Positions 33,979-42,635 of a stretch of DNA of 64,000 nucleotides are shown here, in pieces. This DNA is from 0-14-0-80-60-11 sp049322355 (GTDB lineage Bacteria; Desulfobacterota; Desulfobaccia; Desulfobaccales; 0-14-0-80-60-11): contig JBMORG010000025.1 in the NCBI GenBank assembly GCA_049322355.1, positions 62,001 through 126,000 on the forward strand, written 5' to 3'. The notes under the pieces are model-generated. The model saw nothing but the letters and a program-made list of their open reading frames with translations. It was not told the origin of the DNA and made no database searches. The position numbers and the translations under genes were made by a program. The first letter of the stretch is position 1, and the number at the start of each line of letters is the position of its first letter.

Positions 33979-34788
33979 ATGGATAGGCTAAGGGAAAAAG
34001 TCCGCAACCTGCTTAAAGAAGGCAAGGTGGCCGGGTATTTGGGATACAAAATGAAGGACAGCCATCCGCTGCCCCACTTTTTTACCAAGGACCGCCTGGA
34101 AGAAGTGGACGAGGCCATCGTCGCTCCGGACGATGCCCGCTACCCTCTGGACAAGCTGTTGCAGCAGGTGGCTACCCGCTATCCGGATGACACCTTTGCC
34201 ATTCAGGTTAGGGGCTGCGACGAAAGGGGATTAAACGAACTTTACAAATGGGGGCAGTTGGACCCGGAAAAGGTGGTCCTGGTGGGCATTGCCTGTACCC
34301 AGGCTCAGGCCGACTACTGCGAATGCCCGGGCCCCTGGGCTTCGGTTGTCGATTATGGGGAAAAGTGCGAGCCGGTGCTCCGGAGCAAGCGGGTGGACCG
34401 GATAGATTCCCTGGCCGGAGAAGCAGCTTTCCAGGAGTGGCTGACCGCGTTCAACCGTTGCATCAAGTGTTACGGCTGCCGGGATGTTTGCCCCATGTGC
34501 TTTTGCAAGGAATGTTCCCTGGAGCACCCCGACTTGATGAGCACGGGTAAGGTACCACCGGACAGCATCTTTCAACTGGTCCGGGCCATCCACATGGCTG
34601 GACGCTGCATCGATTGCGGCCTGTGCGAAGAAAACTGCCCGGCGGACATCCCTTTGCGGGTGCTCTATAAGAAGGGCAACGCCTTGGTGAAAGAATTGTT
34701 CGACTACGATACCGGTTCCCCGGAAGCCGGACTCTCGCCTTGGAAATTTTTGGGAGACGAGTCCACCATGGAAACCAAGCCTATGTGA
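33979..34788 (+). CDS. FdhB/FrhB-like iron-sulfur subunit of the HdrA-MvhD module
   Basis: 269 residues. The N-terminal half resembles the flavin/F420-site region of FrhB/FdhB (TFAIQVRGCDERGLNELYKW, VVLVGIACTQAQADYC). A Cys-rich segment CIKCYGCRDVCPMCFCKEC (161-179) and a second cluster motif CIDCGLCEENCP (210-221) bind Fe-S centres. It is likely the electron-entry subunit delivering electrons to MvhD and HdrA. AGGA lies nine bases before the ATG. It is the last gene of the operon, followed by a terminator. The native donor cannot be told from the sequence. Confidence 0.85.
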   Translation: MDRLREKVRNLLKEGKVAGYLGYKMKDSHPLPHFFTKDRLEEVDEAIVAPDDARYPLDKLLQQVATRYPDDTFAIQVRGCDERGLNELYKWGQLDPEKVVLVGIACTQAQADYCECPGPWASVVDYGEKCEPVLRSKRVDRIDSLAGEAAFQEWLTAFNRCIKCYGCRDVCPMCFCKECSLEHPDLMSTGKVPPDSIFQLVRAIHMAGRCIDCGLCEENCPADIPLRVLYKKGNALVKELFDYDTGSPEAGLSPWKFLGDESTMETKPM

Positions 34789-34817
34789 TCCGGTAATTGT
34801 ACTACGGAGGAATAAAC

Positions 34818-34852
34818 CACAAGGTGGGCCAAGGAGCCCGCCTTGTGCTTTT
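34818..34852 (+). terminator. Terminator of the hdrA-mvhD-fdhB-like operon
   Basis: A 12-bp stem with one G-T pair (34818-34829 with 34836-34847, CACAAGGTGGGC), a six-base loop and CTTTTT tail, 30 bases after the last stop codon. Confidence 0.9.
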
Positions 34853-34899
34853 TGAGGGAGGTGGAATGGGGTTAGTTTAGGGGGAGTAAACTTGAAAGG

Positions 34900-35658
34900 C
34901 TAATCATTTACTACGTTATCCTTAACATCCCATGTGAATAGACTGACGGCACCGGCCGGGATAACCGGATGCTGATGGGAATACTGGGGTTTATCCAGGA
35001 CCACCTGTTTGCCCAGACCCTGGACCGGGTTGATCAACAGAGGACTCATTAAATTTGCTGTCATCTCATGGGGGCGATCGTTGGGAATGGTCAGGGTTAC
35101 CAATATTTTTAGATCGTCGGGACTGGAGGCCTGCAATTCTCGCAAGTAGTTTCCACCATTTTTGGGACGATAATTAGGCACTAGAATAGCAGGATCAGTC
35201 ACTGCAAAAGCCAGTGCAGGATTGTCCAGACATTGCAGGCAAAAAACCGGTGACTTCAATGGGTCGTCAAGCAGGACATACCGATGAGAATCGGGAAATC
35301 CCGGCAGACCTGAAGGGAAGGTGATGATTTGATCTTCTTGGACGTTAACCCGGCCAAAGGCTTTGGAGTCGATGGTGATGACCGGGGCTCTGGGTTTGGG
35401 TGAGGGCGTTAAAGTCTGGCCTTTCCCAGCTTTTTTGGCAAAAGCGCTGACCGCCTGCCGAGCGTCCTGGTAATTTATGCTGGCTGCCAACAGATTATCA
35501 TTGACGAGGCGTTGGGCGATCTCTTCCCTCAGAACCACGATTTCCGAAGGAGCCTCAATACCTAAACGAATCTGCCGTCCGCGGACTTCCAGCACCACTA
35601 CCCGGATATTGTCGCCGATAATAAGACTTTCCCCAATTTTGCGAGTAAGTATCAGCAC
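34900..35658 (-). CDS. CsrA-FliW fusion protein
   Basis: 252 residues in one uninterrupted frame. Residues 1-60 are a complete CsrA: MLILTRKIGESLIIGDN with Leu4, and VVLREE with the RNA-binding Arg44. A Pro/Lys/Gly linker (about 74-92) leads into a FliW domain (93-252: GRVNVQEDQIITFPSGLPGF, LAFAVTDPAILVPNYR). CsrA represses translation by binding GGA motifs; FliW sequesters CsrA and is itself titrated by flagellin. Here antagonist and target are covalently joined. The start is GTG with AGGA seven bases upstream; that AGGA could also be an autoregulatory CsrA site (inference). Flagellin genes are not nearby. The promoter resembles a sigma-28 site. Confidence 0.95.
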   Translation of the reverse strand: MLILTRKIGESLIIGDNIRVVVLEVRGRQIRLGIEAPSEIVVLREEIAQRLVNDNLLAASINYQDARQAVSAFAKKAGKGQTLTPSPKPRAPVITIDSKAFGRVNVQEDQIITFPSGLPGFPDSHRYVLLDDPLKSPVFCLQCLDNPALAFAVTDPAILVPNYRPKNGGNYLRELQASSPDDLKILVTLTIPNDRPHEMTANLMSPLLINPVQGLGKQVVLDKPQYSHQHPVIPAGAVSLFTWDVKDNVVND

Positions 35659-35693
35659 GTGGTAATCCTATCATTTTCAGGTTGTTGAAAACT

Positions 35694-35721
35694 TTATCGG
35701 CAGTTTTCTCCGGTGGCATTA
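35694..35721 (-). promoter_or_regulatory. Sigma-28 (flagellar) promoter-like site for csrA-fliW
   Basis: Minus-strand GCCGATAA (35694-35701) is a perfect match to the sigma-28 -10 element. TAATGCCA (35714-35721) lies 12 bases upstream and matches TAAAGTTT at four of eight positions (spacing 11 in the consensus). The start codon is about 35 bases downstream of the -10 element. Confidence 0.65.
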
Positions 35722-36070
35722 ATTCCGGAGCTGGTACGTGCCTGTGCTCTGCTCCCCCGGATGACAAAGTGAAGATTACTGCCAAGCATAGTCTGTGACT
35801 ACCGATCTTGGGTATTTTCAGTAATCCAAGTATGTATCCTGCAAGTTTGTTGCCAGTCGCGCTTTTTGGAAAATTATTTAATGAGGCAAAGTTCAAAGGC
35901 GATGCGGGTCAAAACAAACAATAAGTAATTCCAGTTAGTTGTCCAATATGAGATGGGTGGGAAGCGGCGAAGTTTCTGTCTGGCGAGCAGTATATTAAAA
36001 AAGTCTCTTTTCCTTAGTTAGTAAAAAAATTTTGCCAAAAAGGTGCGGACATTTATTCGGGATGCATTCA

Positions 36071-36098
36071 TTGAAAGTCGATTGTTCCAAAATTTAAT
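36071..36098 (+). promoter_or_regulatory. mfd: Candidate promoter for mfd
   Basis: TTGAAA (36071-36076) and TTTAAT (36093-36098) are separated by 16 bases, 145 bases before the mfd start. The match is reasonable but the region is A+T rich. Confidence 0.45.
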
Positions 36099-36243
36099 CA
36101 TGCTTTCCCAGGGAGTGTGTTCACACCGCGTAAATTTTTATCCTATTGTCGCATGCGGAGCAGTATGTTGGTTTTTCCTTAAATGAAGACTTCCAACCTC
36201 AGCGAAATTAAAGGGGCAGGCGTCTGTAAAGGCGGGATAGAGG

Positions 36244-39200
36244 ATGCTTGAAAATTCTTCCCCTTCGGGATATTCTCATAAAGTGGCAGTAACAACATCC
36301 CCCAGCGCAGGAGCGTCGCAGCTGTTTGCGGCTCTCTCCCGGGAACCTCGGCAGGCCTATCTCCAGGGGCTGACCCCAGGAGCAGGGGCTTACATTCTGG
36401 CCCGCCTTTTTCAGCAAATCCAGCGTCCGATTCTCCTGATCACGCCTAATGTCAATTTTCATGAACATTTTTTTAAGGACTTGACCTTTTTCCTGGAAGA
36501 AGAGGTGGTTCAAGCCGCCGGTCCCGAGTCTAGGGTGCTCATGTTCCCGGCCCACGAGGTTTTGCCCTTTCGGGAACTTAGTTTCGACGCGGACGTGAGC
36601 TGCGCCCGTCTGGCAGCTGCGTACGTCACCTTGACATGCCAGCAGCCATTTTTTATGGTGGCCCCGGCCCAGGCTTTGCGCCAGAAACTCCCACCGGAGA
36701 AACGTCTTCGAGACCTGCTGGCCTATGTGGTGGCGGGAGAAAGCCTGGAGCGGCCGGATTTTCTGCGACACCTTCTGGAAGGCGGCTATGAACGCCGCCC
36801 CGTGGTGGAAGAGCGGGGGGAGTTCAGCGTCCGGGGCGGGGTCATAGACCTGTTTCCGCCTCTATATACTTTGCCGGTGCGCTTGGAGTTCTGGGGGGAT
36901 GAGGTAGAGTCCATCCGGCTCTTCGATCCAGCCAGTCAGCGCTCACAGGGAAGCCTGGATGATTTGATTGTGCTCCCGGCCAATGAAGTGGTACTGGATG
37001 AGGCCGCCAAAAGGAGGGCGCTGGCAGGCCGCAGTCGCCGTCAGGACCCGGAGTTCTGGGATCATGTCCATGAAGGCCGGCATTTTCCCCGGATCGAACG
37101 GTATCTTCAGGAGTTTTATGAGCGTCCCCAAACCCTGTGGGATTTCTTGCCGGAAGAAACTTTGGTGGTGGAATGGGATCCCGTAATCCTTAGTCAGGAA
37201 CTGCAGCAGCAAGAGGATGAGGCGGGCAAGGAACCATTGGGCTGGTTGGATGAGACGCCTTGGGAGGAACGGCGCCGGCATTTCGCGAATATCTTCTGCC
37301 CGGTCTTGCCCTGGGGCCATCCGGACCAGGAGCGGGATATCACTTTCCGGGTGGAAAAAAATGACCACTTGGCCGAGGAACTGGCCCAGGCCGGGGAGGA
37401 AGCCGGCCGCCTGATACCGGCGTTGGCACAGCGCCTGGGGGAATGGCGCAATTCCGGGTTCCATGTGGTCCTGGTGTCCCTAAGCAGGCACCGGGCCGAA
37501 CGCTTGGCGCGTCTTTTGGGGGAAGAAGGCTTGGAGGTGGAGTTCCTCCCCGCCCCCACCTGGGAGCCCGGACCCCGGGTGGACATTACCGTGGGGGAAC
37601 TGACCGGGGGATTCCGGCTGCTGTCAGAAGGGCTGATTGTCCTTACGGAAGACGAAGCCTTGGGGCTGCGGCCGGAAGGCCGGCGGCGCAAGGCCGCACC
37701 TCCCCCCCAAGAACTCGCCTCCCTGGCCGACCTGACGGAAGGTGACTTTGTGGTCCACTTGGACCACGGCATCGGTATCTACCGGGGATTGGTCAAACTG
37801 ACAGTGGGCCGCGAAGTCAACGATTTTTTGGAACTGGAATATCAGGGCGGGGACCGGCTGTATCTTCCGGTTGACCGCCTCAACCTGGTGCAGAAATATT
37901 TAGGGGTAGAAGGGGTGGACCCCAGGGTGGAGCGGCTGGGGGGCAAATCCTGGGAGCGCTCCAAGAACCGGGTGAAGAAGGCGGTGGAAAAAATCGCCCG
38001 GGAGCTGGTGGAACTTTATGCCCTGCGCCGGGTGTTACCGGGCCACCACTTTACGCCGCCGGATCCGGCTTACCGGGAGTTCGAAGCCACCTTCGAATAC
38101 GAGGAGACCCCCGACCAGTTGCAGGCCATCGCCGACACGCTGGGAGATATGACCTCAGAAAAGCCCATGGACCGCCTCATCTGCGGTGACGTGGGCTACG
38201 GCAAAACCGAAGTGGCGGTGCGGGCCGCGTTCAAAGCCGCCATGGACGGTAAACAGGTGGCGGTCCTGGTGCCCACCACGGTGCTGGCGGAGCAGCACTA
38301 TGACACCTTCCGGCACCGGCTGGACCATTCCCCCTTGGAGGTGCGGGTGCTCAGCCGGTTTAAAACCCCGGCGGAACAGAAACGCATCTTGGCCGACGTG
38401 GCCCAAGGCAAGGTGGACATTCTCATCGGCACCCATAGGCTGTTGTCCAGGGACGTGGCCTTCCGGGACCTGGGGCTGGCCATCATCGATGAAGAGCAGC
38501 GGTTCGGGGTGCGTCAGAAAGAACGGCTGAAGGAATGGCGGCGAACCGTGGATGTCCTGACGCTGACCGCCACCCCCATCCCCCGGACCTTGCAGTTATC
38601 CCTGACAGGTCTCAGGGATCTGAGTCTGATTAACACCCCGCCGGAGAACCGCCGGGCTATCCGCACTTATGTTTGCAGGCCGGAAGCTGCGGTAATCCAG
38701 TCTGCCATCCGCCGGGAGCTGGTTAGGGGCGGCCAGGTCTTTTTCGTCCACAACCGGGTGCGCAGCCTGGGGATCTGGACCCGGCACGTCCAGGAAATGG
38801 TGCCGGAGGCCCGGGTAGCCATGGCCCATGGGCAGATGCCGGAAAAGGAACTGGAGCGGGTGATGGTGCGCTTTTGGCGCCGGGAAGTGGATGTCCTGGT
38901 GTGTACGGCCATCATCGAAGCGGGGCTGGATATCCCCGCAGCCAACACCATTATTATCAATCGGGCCCATACTCTGGGATTGGCCCAGCTTTACCAGTTG
39001 CGGGGGCGGGTGGGGCGTAGCCAGGCCCAGGCCTATGCCTACCTGTTGGTACCGGATGAGGCCGCCCTGACCAGTGAGGCTCAAAAGCGCCTTAAGGCGC
39101 TAATGGAGTTCACGGAGTTGGGTTCCGGGTTCAAGATTGCCATGCATGACCTCCAGATCAGGGGGGCCGGCAACCTGCTGGGACAGGCCCAATCGGGCCA

Positions 39201-39744
39201 GGTGGCGGAAGTGGGGTACGAACTCTATCTGCAACTGTTGGAGTCGGCCATCCGGGAATTCAAAGGAGAGGCGCCGGAGGAGGAAATGCCGGATCCGGAG
39301 ATTCATCTCCCCCTGGCCGCGTATCTCCCCGAAGATTATGTCCCGGATGTGCAGCAGCGGTTGGCCCTTTATCGGCGTCTTTCGGGCCGCCTGACGCCAG
39401 CGATGGTTAAGGAACTTGAAGAGGAGTTCCTGGACCGCTTCGGTCCCCTGCCGCCGGAGGGACGCAATCTCCTGGAGGTGGTCCGGGCTAAACACCAGTT
39501 GCGGCAGTTGGGGGTCAAGCGCCTGGATATACAGGACAGTTTTGCGGTGTTGCAGTTTGCCTATCCGGAGCGTCTGGACCTGCCCCGGTTGCTGGAAGTG
39601 CTCAAGCGCCGGCCGGCCAACTTTCGCGTTTCGCCGGACCAAACCTTGCGGATTCATCTCCCGGAAAGCGGCACGCTCATTGAGCGCCTGCAAAACTGCT
39701 TGAAAGAAGCCCAGACTTTTGTTAAGGCTGAAATAAAGGACTGA
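36244..39744 (+). CDS. mfd: Transcription-repair coupling factor Mfd
   Basis: 1166 residues, full length. Order: UvrB-homology region (about 30-350), RNA polymerase interaction domain (DFVVHLDHGIGIYRGL, about 500), RecG-like motor with Walker A GDVGYGKTE (648-656) and DEEQ box (749-752), TATPIPRTLQLSL, LVCTAIIEAGLDIPAANT, and the C-terminal TRCF domain. Mfd uses ATP to push stalled RNA polymerase off DNA lesions and recruits UvrA. The ATG at 36244 sits beside GAGG with little spacing, so a slightly different start is possible. surA-like and asnS genes follow closely in the same direction. Confidence 0.98.
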   Translation: MLENSSPSGYSHKVAVTTSPSAGASQLFAALSREPRQAYLQGLTPGAGAYILARLFQQIQRPILLITPNVNFHEHFFKDLTFFLEEEVVQAAGPESRVLMFPAHEVLPFRELSFDADVSCARLAAAYVTLTCQQPFFMVAPAQALRQKLPPEKRLRDLLAYVVAGESLERPDFLRHLLEGGYERRPVVEERGEFSVRGGVIDLFPPLYTLPVRLEFWGDEVESIRLFDPASQRSQGSLDDLIVLPANEVVLDEAAKRRALAGRSRRQDPEFWDHVHEGRHFPRIERYLQEFYERPQTLWDFLPEETLVVEWDPVILSQELQQQEDEAGKEPLGWLDETPWEERRRHFANIFCPVLPWGHPDQERDITFRVEKNDHLAEELAQAGEEAGRLIPALAQRLGEWRNSGFHVVLVSLSRHRAERLARLLGEEGLEVEFLPAPTWEPGPRVDITVGELTGGFRLLSEGLIVLTEDEALGLRPEGRRRKAAPPPQELASLADLTEGDFVVHLDHGIGIYRGLVKLTVGREVNDFLELEYQGGDRLYLPVDRLNLVQKYLGVEGVDPRVERLGGKSWERSKNRVKKAVEKIARELVELYALRRVLPGHHFTPPDPAYREFEATFEYEETPDQLQAIADTLGDMTSEKPMDRLICGDVGYGKTEVAVRAAFKAAMDGKQVAVLVPTTVLAEQHYDTFRHRLDHSPLEVRVLSRFKTPAEQKRILADVAQGKVDILIGTHRLLSRDVAFRDLGLAIIDEEQRFGVRQKERLKEWRRTVDVLTLTATPIPRTLQLSLTGLRDLSLINTPPENRRAIRTYVCRPEAAVIQSAIRRELVRGGQVFFVHNRVRSLGIWTRHVQEMVPEARVAMAHGQMPEKELERVMVRFWRREVDVLVCTAIIEAGLDIPAANTIIINRAHTLGLAQLYQLRGRVGRSQAQAYAYLLVPDEAALTSEAQKRLKALMEFTELGSGFKIAMHDLQIRGAGNLLGQAQSGQVAEVGYELYLQLLESAIREFKGEAPEEEMPDPEIHLPLAAYLPEDYVPDVQQRLALYRRLSGRLTPAMVKELEEEFLDRFGPLPPEGRNLLEVVRAKHQLRQLGVKRLDIQDSFAVLQFAYPERLDLPRLLEVLKRRPANFRVSPDQTLRIHLPESGTLIERLQNCLKEAQTFVKAEIKD

Positions 39745-39840
39745 AGCGGTTTTTAGTTTCGATTTTATGTTAAGATAGGTAAAATTATCAATTAGTTATA
39801 ATTAGGTTTATTGGTTCGAAAGGACAGATGGTATAAATCG

Positions 39841-40788
39841 ATGACCAAAATTAAGAGAAGTTTGATGGTCGCCCTCGCAGTGGTTCTGGTCCAGTTGGGG
39901 CTGGCGAACACGGGGGTGGCCGAAGTGGTGGACCGGATTGTAGCCCAAGTCAACGACGATATTATTACTATGTCGGAGTTGGAATACCTGGCTAAAACCA
40001 TCCAGGCGCAGTCCGGGGTTAAGCCCACGGGAACAACGGATAAGAGAGTGCAGCGGGAGATGCTGGAAGCGCTGATTGACCGTAAGCTGGCCAAGGAGGA
40101 AGCCAAGCGCCGGGGGATTAAGGTGAGTCCCAAAGAGGTGGACGATGCCTTGACCCGCTTTAAGCAACGCAATAATATTCCCGATGATGAAACCCTGGCC
40201 AAGGCATTATCCAACCAGGGGCTCTCTTTAAAAGAATTCAAACAGCAGATTGCCGACCAAATAGTCCAAGACCGGCTGCTGGCGGTGGCGGTAGGGCCGA
40301 AGATCACGGTCAACGACGCCGAAGTTCGCCGGATTTATGACGAGCGCTTTAAGACTGGTGGCGCCCAGGTGCATCTGCTAACCGTCAGGATGCCCTTTCC
40401 ACCCGGGGCTACAGATAGCCAAAAAGAGGAAACCAAAAATAAGGCTGAAAACATTTTATCTGAGGTCAAACGGGGTGTGCCCTTCACCGAGGCGGCCAGC
40501 AAGTTCTCTCTGAGTCCCACTGATGTGGGCTTCGTATCTCAAAGCGACCTGGACCCTCGACTGGCGGAATATTTGAGCAAACTGAAAGACAAAGAAGTGG
40601 CTCCTGTGGCAACTCCGGAGGGGTTTCAATTGATCCAAATTGTGGGGCGCCGCAGCGGTGAAGCCCGCCCTTTTGAAGAAGTCGCCCCGGAAATTCGGCG
40701 GATGTTGACCCAGCGGGACATGGAAAAGGCTTTCACCGAATGGATCAAGACCCTCCGGGAAAAGGCCCATATAAAAATCATGCTGTAG
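39841..40788 (+). CDS. SurA-like periplasmic peptidyl-prolyl isomerase/chaperone
   Basis: 315 residues. A signal peptide (MTKIKRSLMVALAVVLVQLG..., cleavage near VAE, residues 24-27) precedes a SurA N-terminal chaperone region (VVDRIVAQVNDDIITMSELEYL) and one PpiC rotamase domain (AQVHLLTVRMPFPPG, ASKFSLSPTDVGFVSQSDL, VAPVATPEGFQLIQIVGRR). It should assist folding of outer-membrane proteins. Escherichia coli SurA has two rotamase domains; one-domain forms are common in this group. The ATG at 39841 is chosen because it starts the signal peptide; the AAGGA at 39819 is rather far. It lies 96 bases after mfd. Confidence 0.9.
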   Translation: MTKIKRSLMVALAVVLVQLGLANTGVAEVVDRIVAQVNDDIITMSELEYLAKTIQAQSGVKPTGTTDKRVQREMLEALIDRKLAKEEAKRRGIKVSPKEVDDALTRFKQRNNIPDDETLAKALSNQGLSLKEFKQQIADQIVQDRLLAVAVGPKITVNDAEVRRIYDERFKTGGAQVHLLTVRMPFPPGATDSQKEETKNKAENILSEVKRGVPFTEAASKFSLSPTDVGFVSQSDLDPRLAEYLSKLKDKEVAPVATPEGFQLIQIVGRRSGEARPFEEVAPEIRRMLTQRDMEKAFTEWIKTLREKAHIKIML

Positions 40789-40836
40789 GAGCAGGCGTCA
40801 GGCGTACGACAATAGCTGGCCGGGACAAGAGTGAAG

Positions 40837-42141
40837 ATGGAAAAACCCATATTTTCGAATATCTCCGAACTTGCCAAGCACATCGGCCAGGTGGTGACCC
40901 TGCGGGGTTGGGTTCACCATCTGCGTTCCAGCGGGAAAGTCCGCTTCCTGGTGATCCGGGACGGCACCGGCTTGGCCCAGGGGGTGTTGGTCAAGGGGAA
41001 CCTTCCGGAAGAGGATTTTCAACAATTCGACCGTCTTACCCTGGAGTCCTCCCTGATGCTGAAAGGAAGCGTCAAGGCCGAACCCCGGGCCCCCGGGGGG
41101 TATGAGCTGGAAGTCACCCATATTGCCCCGGTCCACATTGCCCCGGAATATCCTATTTCCCCCAAGGAACACGGGGTGGCCTTTCTCATGGACCGGCGGC
41201 ACCTGTGGCTCAGGTCTCCCCGGCAACAGGCCATCCTGAGAATAAGGGACGAAGTCTGCCGGGCCTGCCGGGATTTTTTTTACGATCGGGGCTTCGTCCT
41301 GGTGGACACACCTATCCTCACCCCCACCGCCTGCGAAGGCACCACCAGCCTGTTTGAGACGGATTATCTGGACCGGGGCAAAGCCTATCTATCCCAGAGC
41401 GGCCAGCTTTATCTGGAGGCCGCGGCCATGGCCCTGGGCCGGGCGTACTGTTTCGGGCCTACCTTCCGGGCGGAAAAATCCAAGACCCGGCGGCATTTGA
41501 CTGAGTTCTGGATGGTGGAGGCCGAGGCGGCCTTTTATACCCTGGATGACGTCATGGAACTGGCCGAGTCCCTGGTGCGTACCGTGGTTTTGCGGGTGTT
41601 GGAGCACCAGGAGTCCCAACTGCACCTGTTGGAACGGGATCTCGCGCCGTTGCAGGAAGTGGCCGGGCCGTTTCCCCGTATCAGTTACACCGAGGCCCTG
41701 GAACGCTTGAAGCAGCAGGGCAAGGACTTGGCCTGGGGGGAAGACCTGGGCGGGGATGAAGAGACCGTGCTCTCCCAAAGCTTTTCCCGTCCGGTGCTGG
41801 TGCACCGCTACCCCAAGGAGGCCAAGGCCTTTTATATGGAACCGGACCCGGATGATCCCCGGCTGGCATTGTGCGTGGACATGCTGGCCCCGGAGGGCTA
41901 TGGCGAGATCGTGGGAGGCTCCCAGCGGATCCATGATCTGGACACCCTGCTGGCCCGCATTCGGGAGCACCACCTGCCCCAGGATCCCCTGGAGTGGTAC
42001 CTGGACCTGCGCCGCTACGGCAGCGTGCCTCACGGCGGCTTCGGCATGGGCATCGAGCGCCTGGTGGCCTGGCTCTGCGGCTTGCATCATGTCCGGGAAA
42101 CTACTCCTTTTCCCCGCCTGCTGGATCGGATTTATCCCTGA
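40837..42141 (+). CDS. asnS: Asparaginyl-tRNA synthetase
   Basis: 434 residues, class IIb synthetase. The anticodon-binding OB fold is N-terminal (VVTLRGWVHHLRSSGKVRFLVIRD in part), followed by motif 2 (YCFGPTFRAEKSKTRRHLTEFW in part) and motif 3 (GGFGMGIERLVAWL). It charges tRNA(Asn) directly with Asn. TEFWMVEAEAAF and the IVGGSQR block fit AsnRS rather than AspRS. Presence with GatCA suggests the amidotransferase is needed mainly for Gln-tRNA. Start at ATG 40837 is preferred to the in-frame GTG at 40831. It lies 48 bases after the surA-like gene and is probably in its operon. Confidence 0.95.
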   Translation: MEKPIFSNISELAKHIGQVVTLRGWVHHLRSSGKVRFLVIRDGTGLAQGVLVKGNLPEEDFQQFDRLTLESSLMLKGSVKAEPRAPGGYELEVTHIAPVHIAPEYPISPKEHGVAFLMDRRHLWLRSPRQQAILRIRDEVCRACRDFFYDRGFVLVDTPILTPTACEGTTSLFETDYLDRGKAYLSQSGQLYLEAAAMALGRAYCFGPTFRAEKSKTRRHLTEFWMVEAEAAFYTLDDVMELAESLVRTVVLRVLEHQESQLHLLERDLAPLQEVAGPFPRISYTEALERLKQQGKDLAWGEDLGGDEETVLSQSFSRPVLVHRYPKEAKAFYMEPDPDDPRLALCVDMLAPEGYGEIVGGSQRIHDLDTLLARIREHHLPQDPLEWYLDLRRYGSVPHGGFGMGIERLVAWLCGLHHVRETTPFPRLLDRIYP

Positions 42142-42635
42142 TACCGGGTTGCATTCAAAAGGCATTATCAGCAGCTCAGGCTTCAGTCTGGGTGCACAGG
42201 CGAGACGCCTGTGCCAGCGTTTGAATGCGAATGGTAGGAGTCGGTTCCTCCTCCTCTGATGCCGTTTTCCTATTGGAATGAAACAAATTGGAGGGGCTGT
42301 CCTAATTGTCGGCCCTATCTTTGAGCGGACACGCAGGTCCGCCCCCACATTGTTTGTCATTTGCCAATCTGAAGCCGGTGCTAATTAGAGCAACAAACGG
42401 ATATAGAGTATACCCAACGACATTGATTTCTGCGCATAGGTCCGTTTTTGCTTTTTTGTCCGCCTTGTTTAAGGGCGCAAATCAAATGCTCCTTTAGCAA
42501 GTTTTCTTCAGCTTTTAAGATTCCATAAAAAAAATTACGCCCTCGCGCCGGGTTGGGCATGGAATTGGGTTTAAGATACTAAAGGCCGGATTACCGGTCA
42601 CCAAAACCTGAAAAGTTACCGAGGAGATACAAGAC
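42142..42635. repeat. Intergenic repeats before the ZraP-like gene (families C and D)
   Basis: No gene is evident in these 494 bases. GCACAGGCG and its exact complement (42194-42202, 42206-42214) form a hairpin shared with 57761-57781. GGACACGCAGGTCCGCCCC near 42329-42347 is part of the family C hairpin. The end of the gap carries the leader of the ZraP-like gene. Confidence 0.7.

Larger units (their letters stand above)
35659..36243. other. 585-base divergent intergenic region between csrA-fliW and mfd
   Basis: No gene is seen; the DNA is A+T richer than its surroundings. It contains the sigma-28-like promoter for csrA-fliW (minus strand) and a candidate sigma-70 promoter for mfd (plus strand). 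The roughly 300 bases between the two remain unexplained. Confidence 0.6.

Noticed and set aside
42560..42635. Sigma-54 promoter upstream of the ZraP-like gene
   Set aside because: TTGGGCATGGAATTGGG only loosely resembles the GG/GC pair of a -24/-12 promoter and lacks the right spacing.
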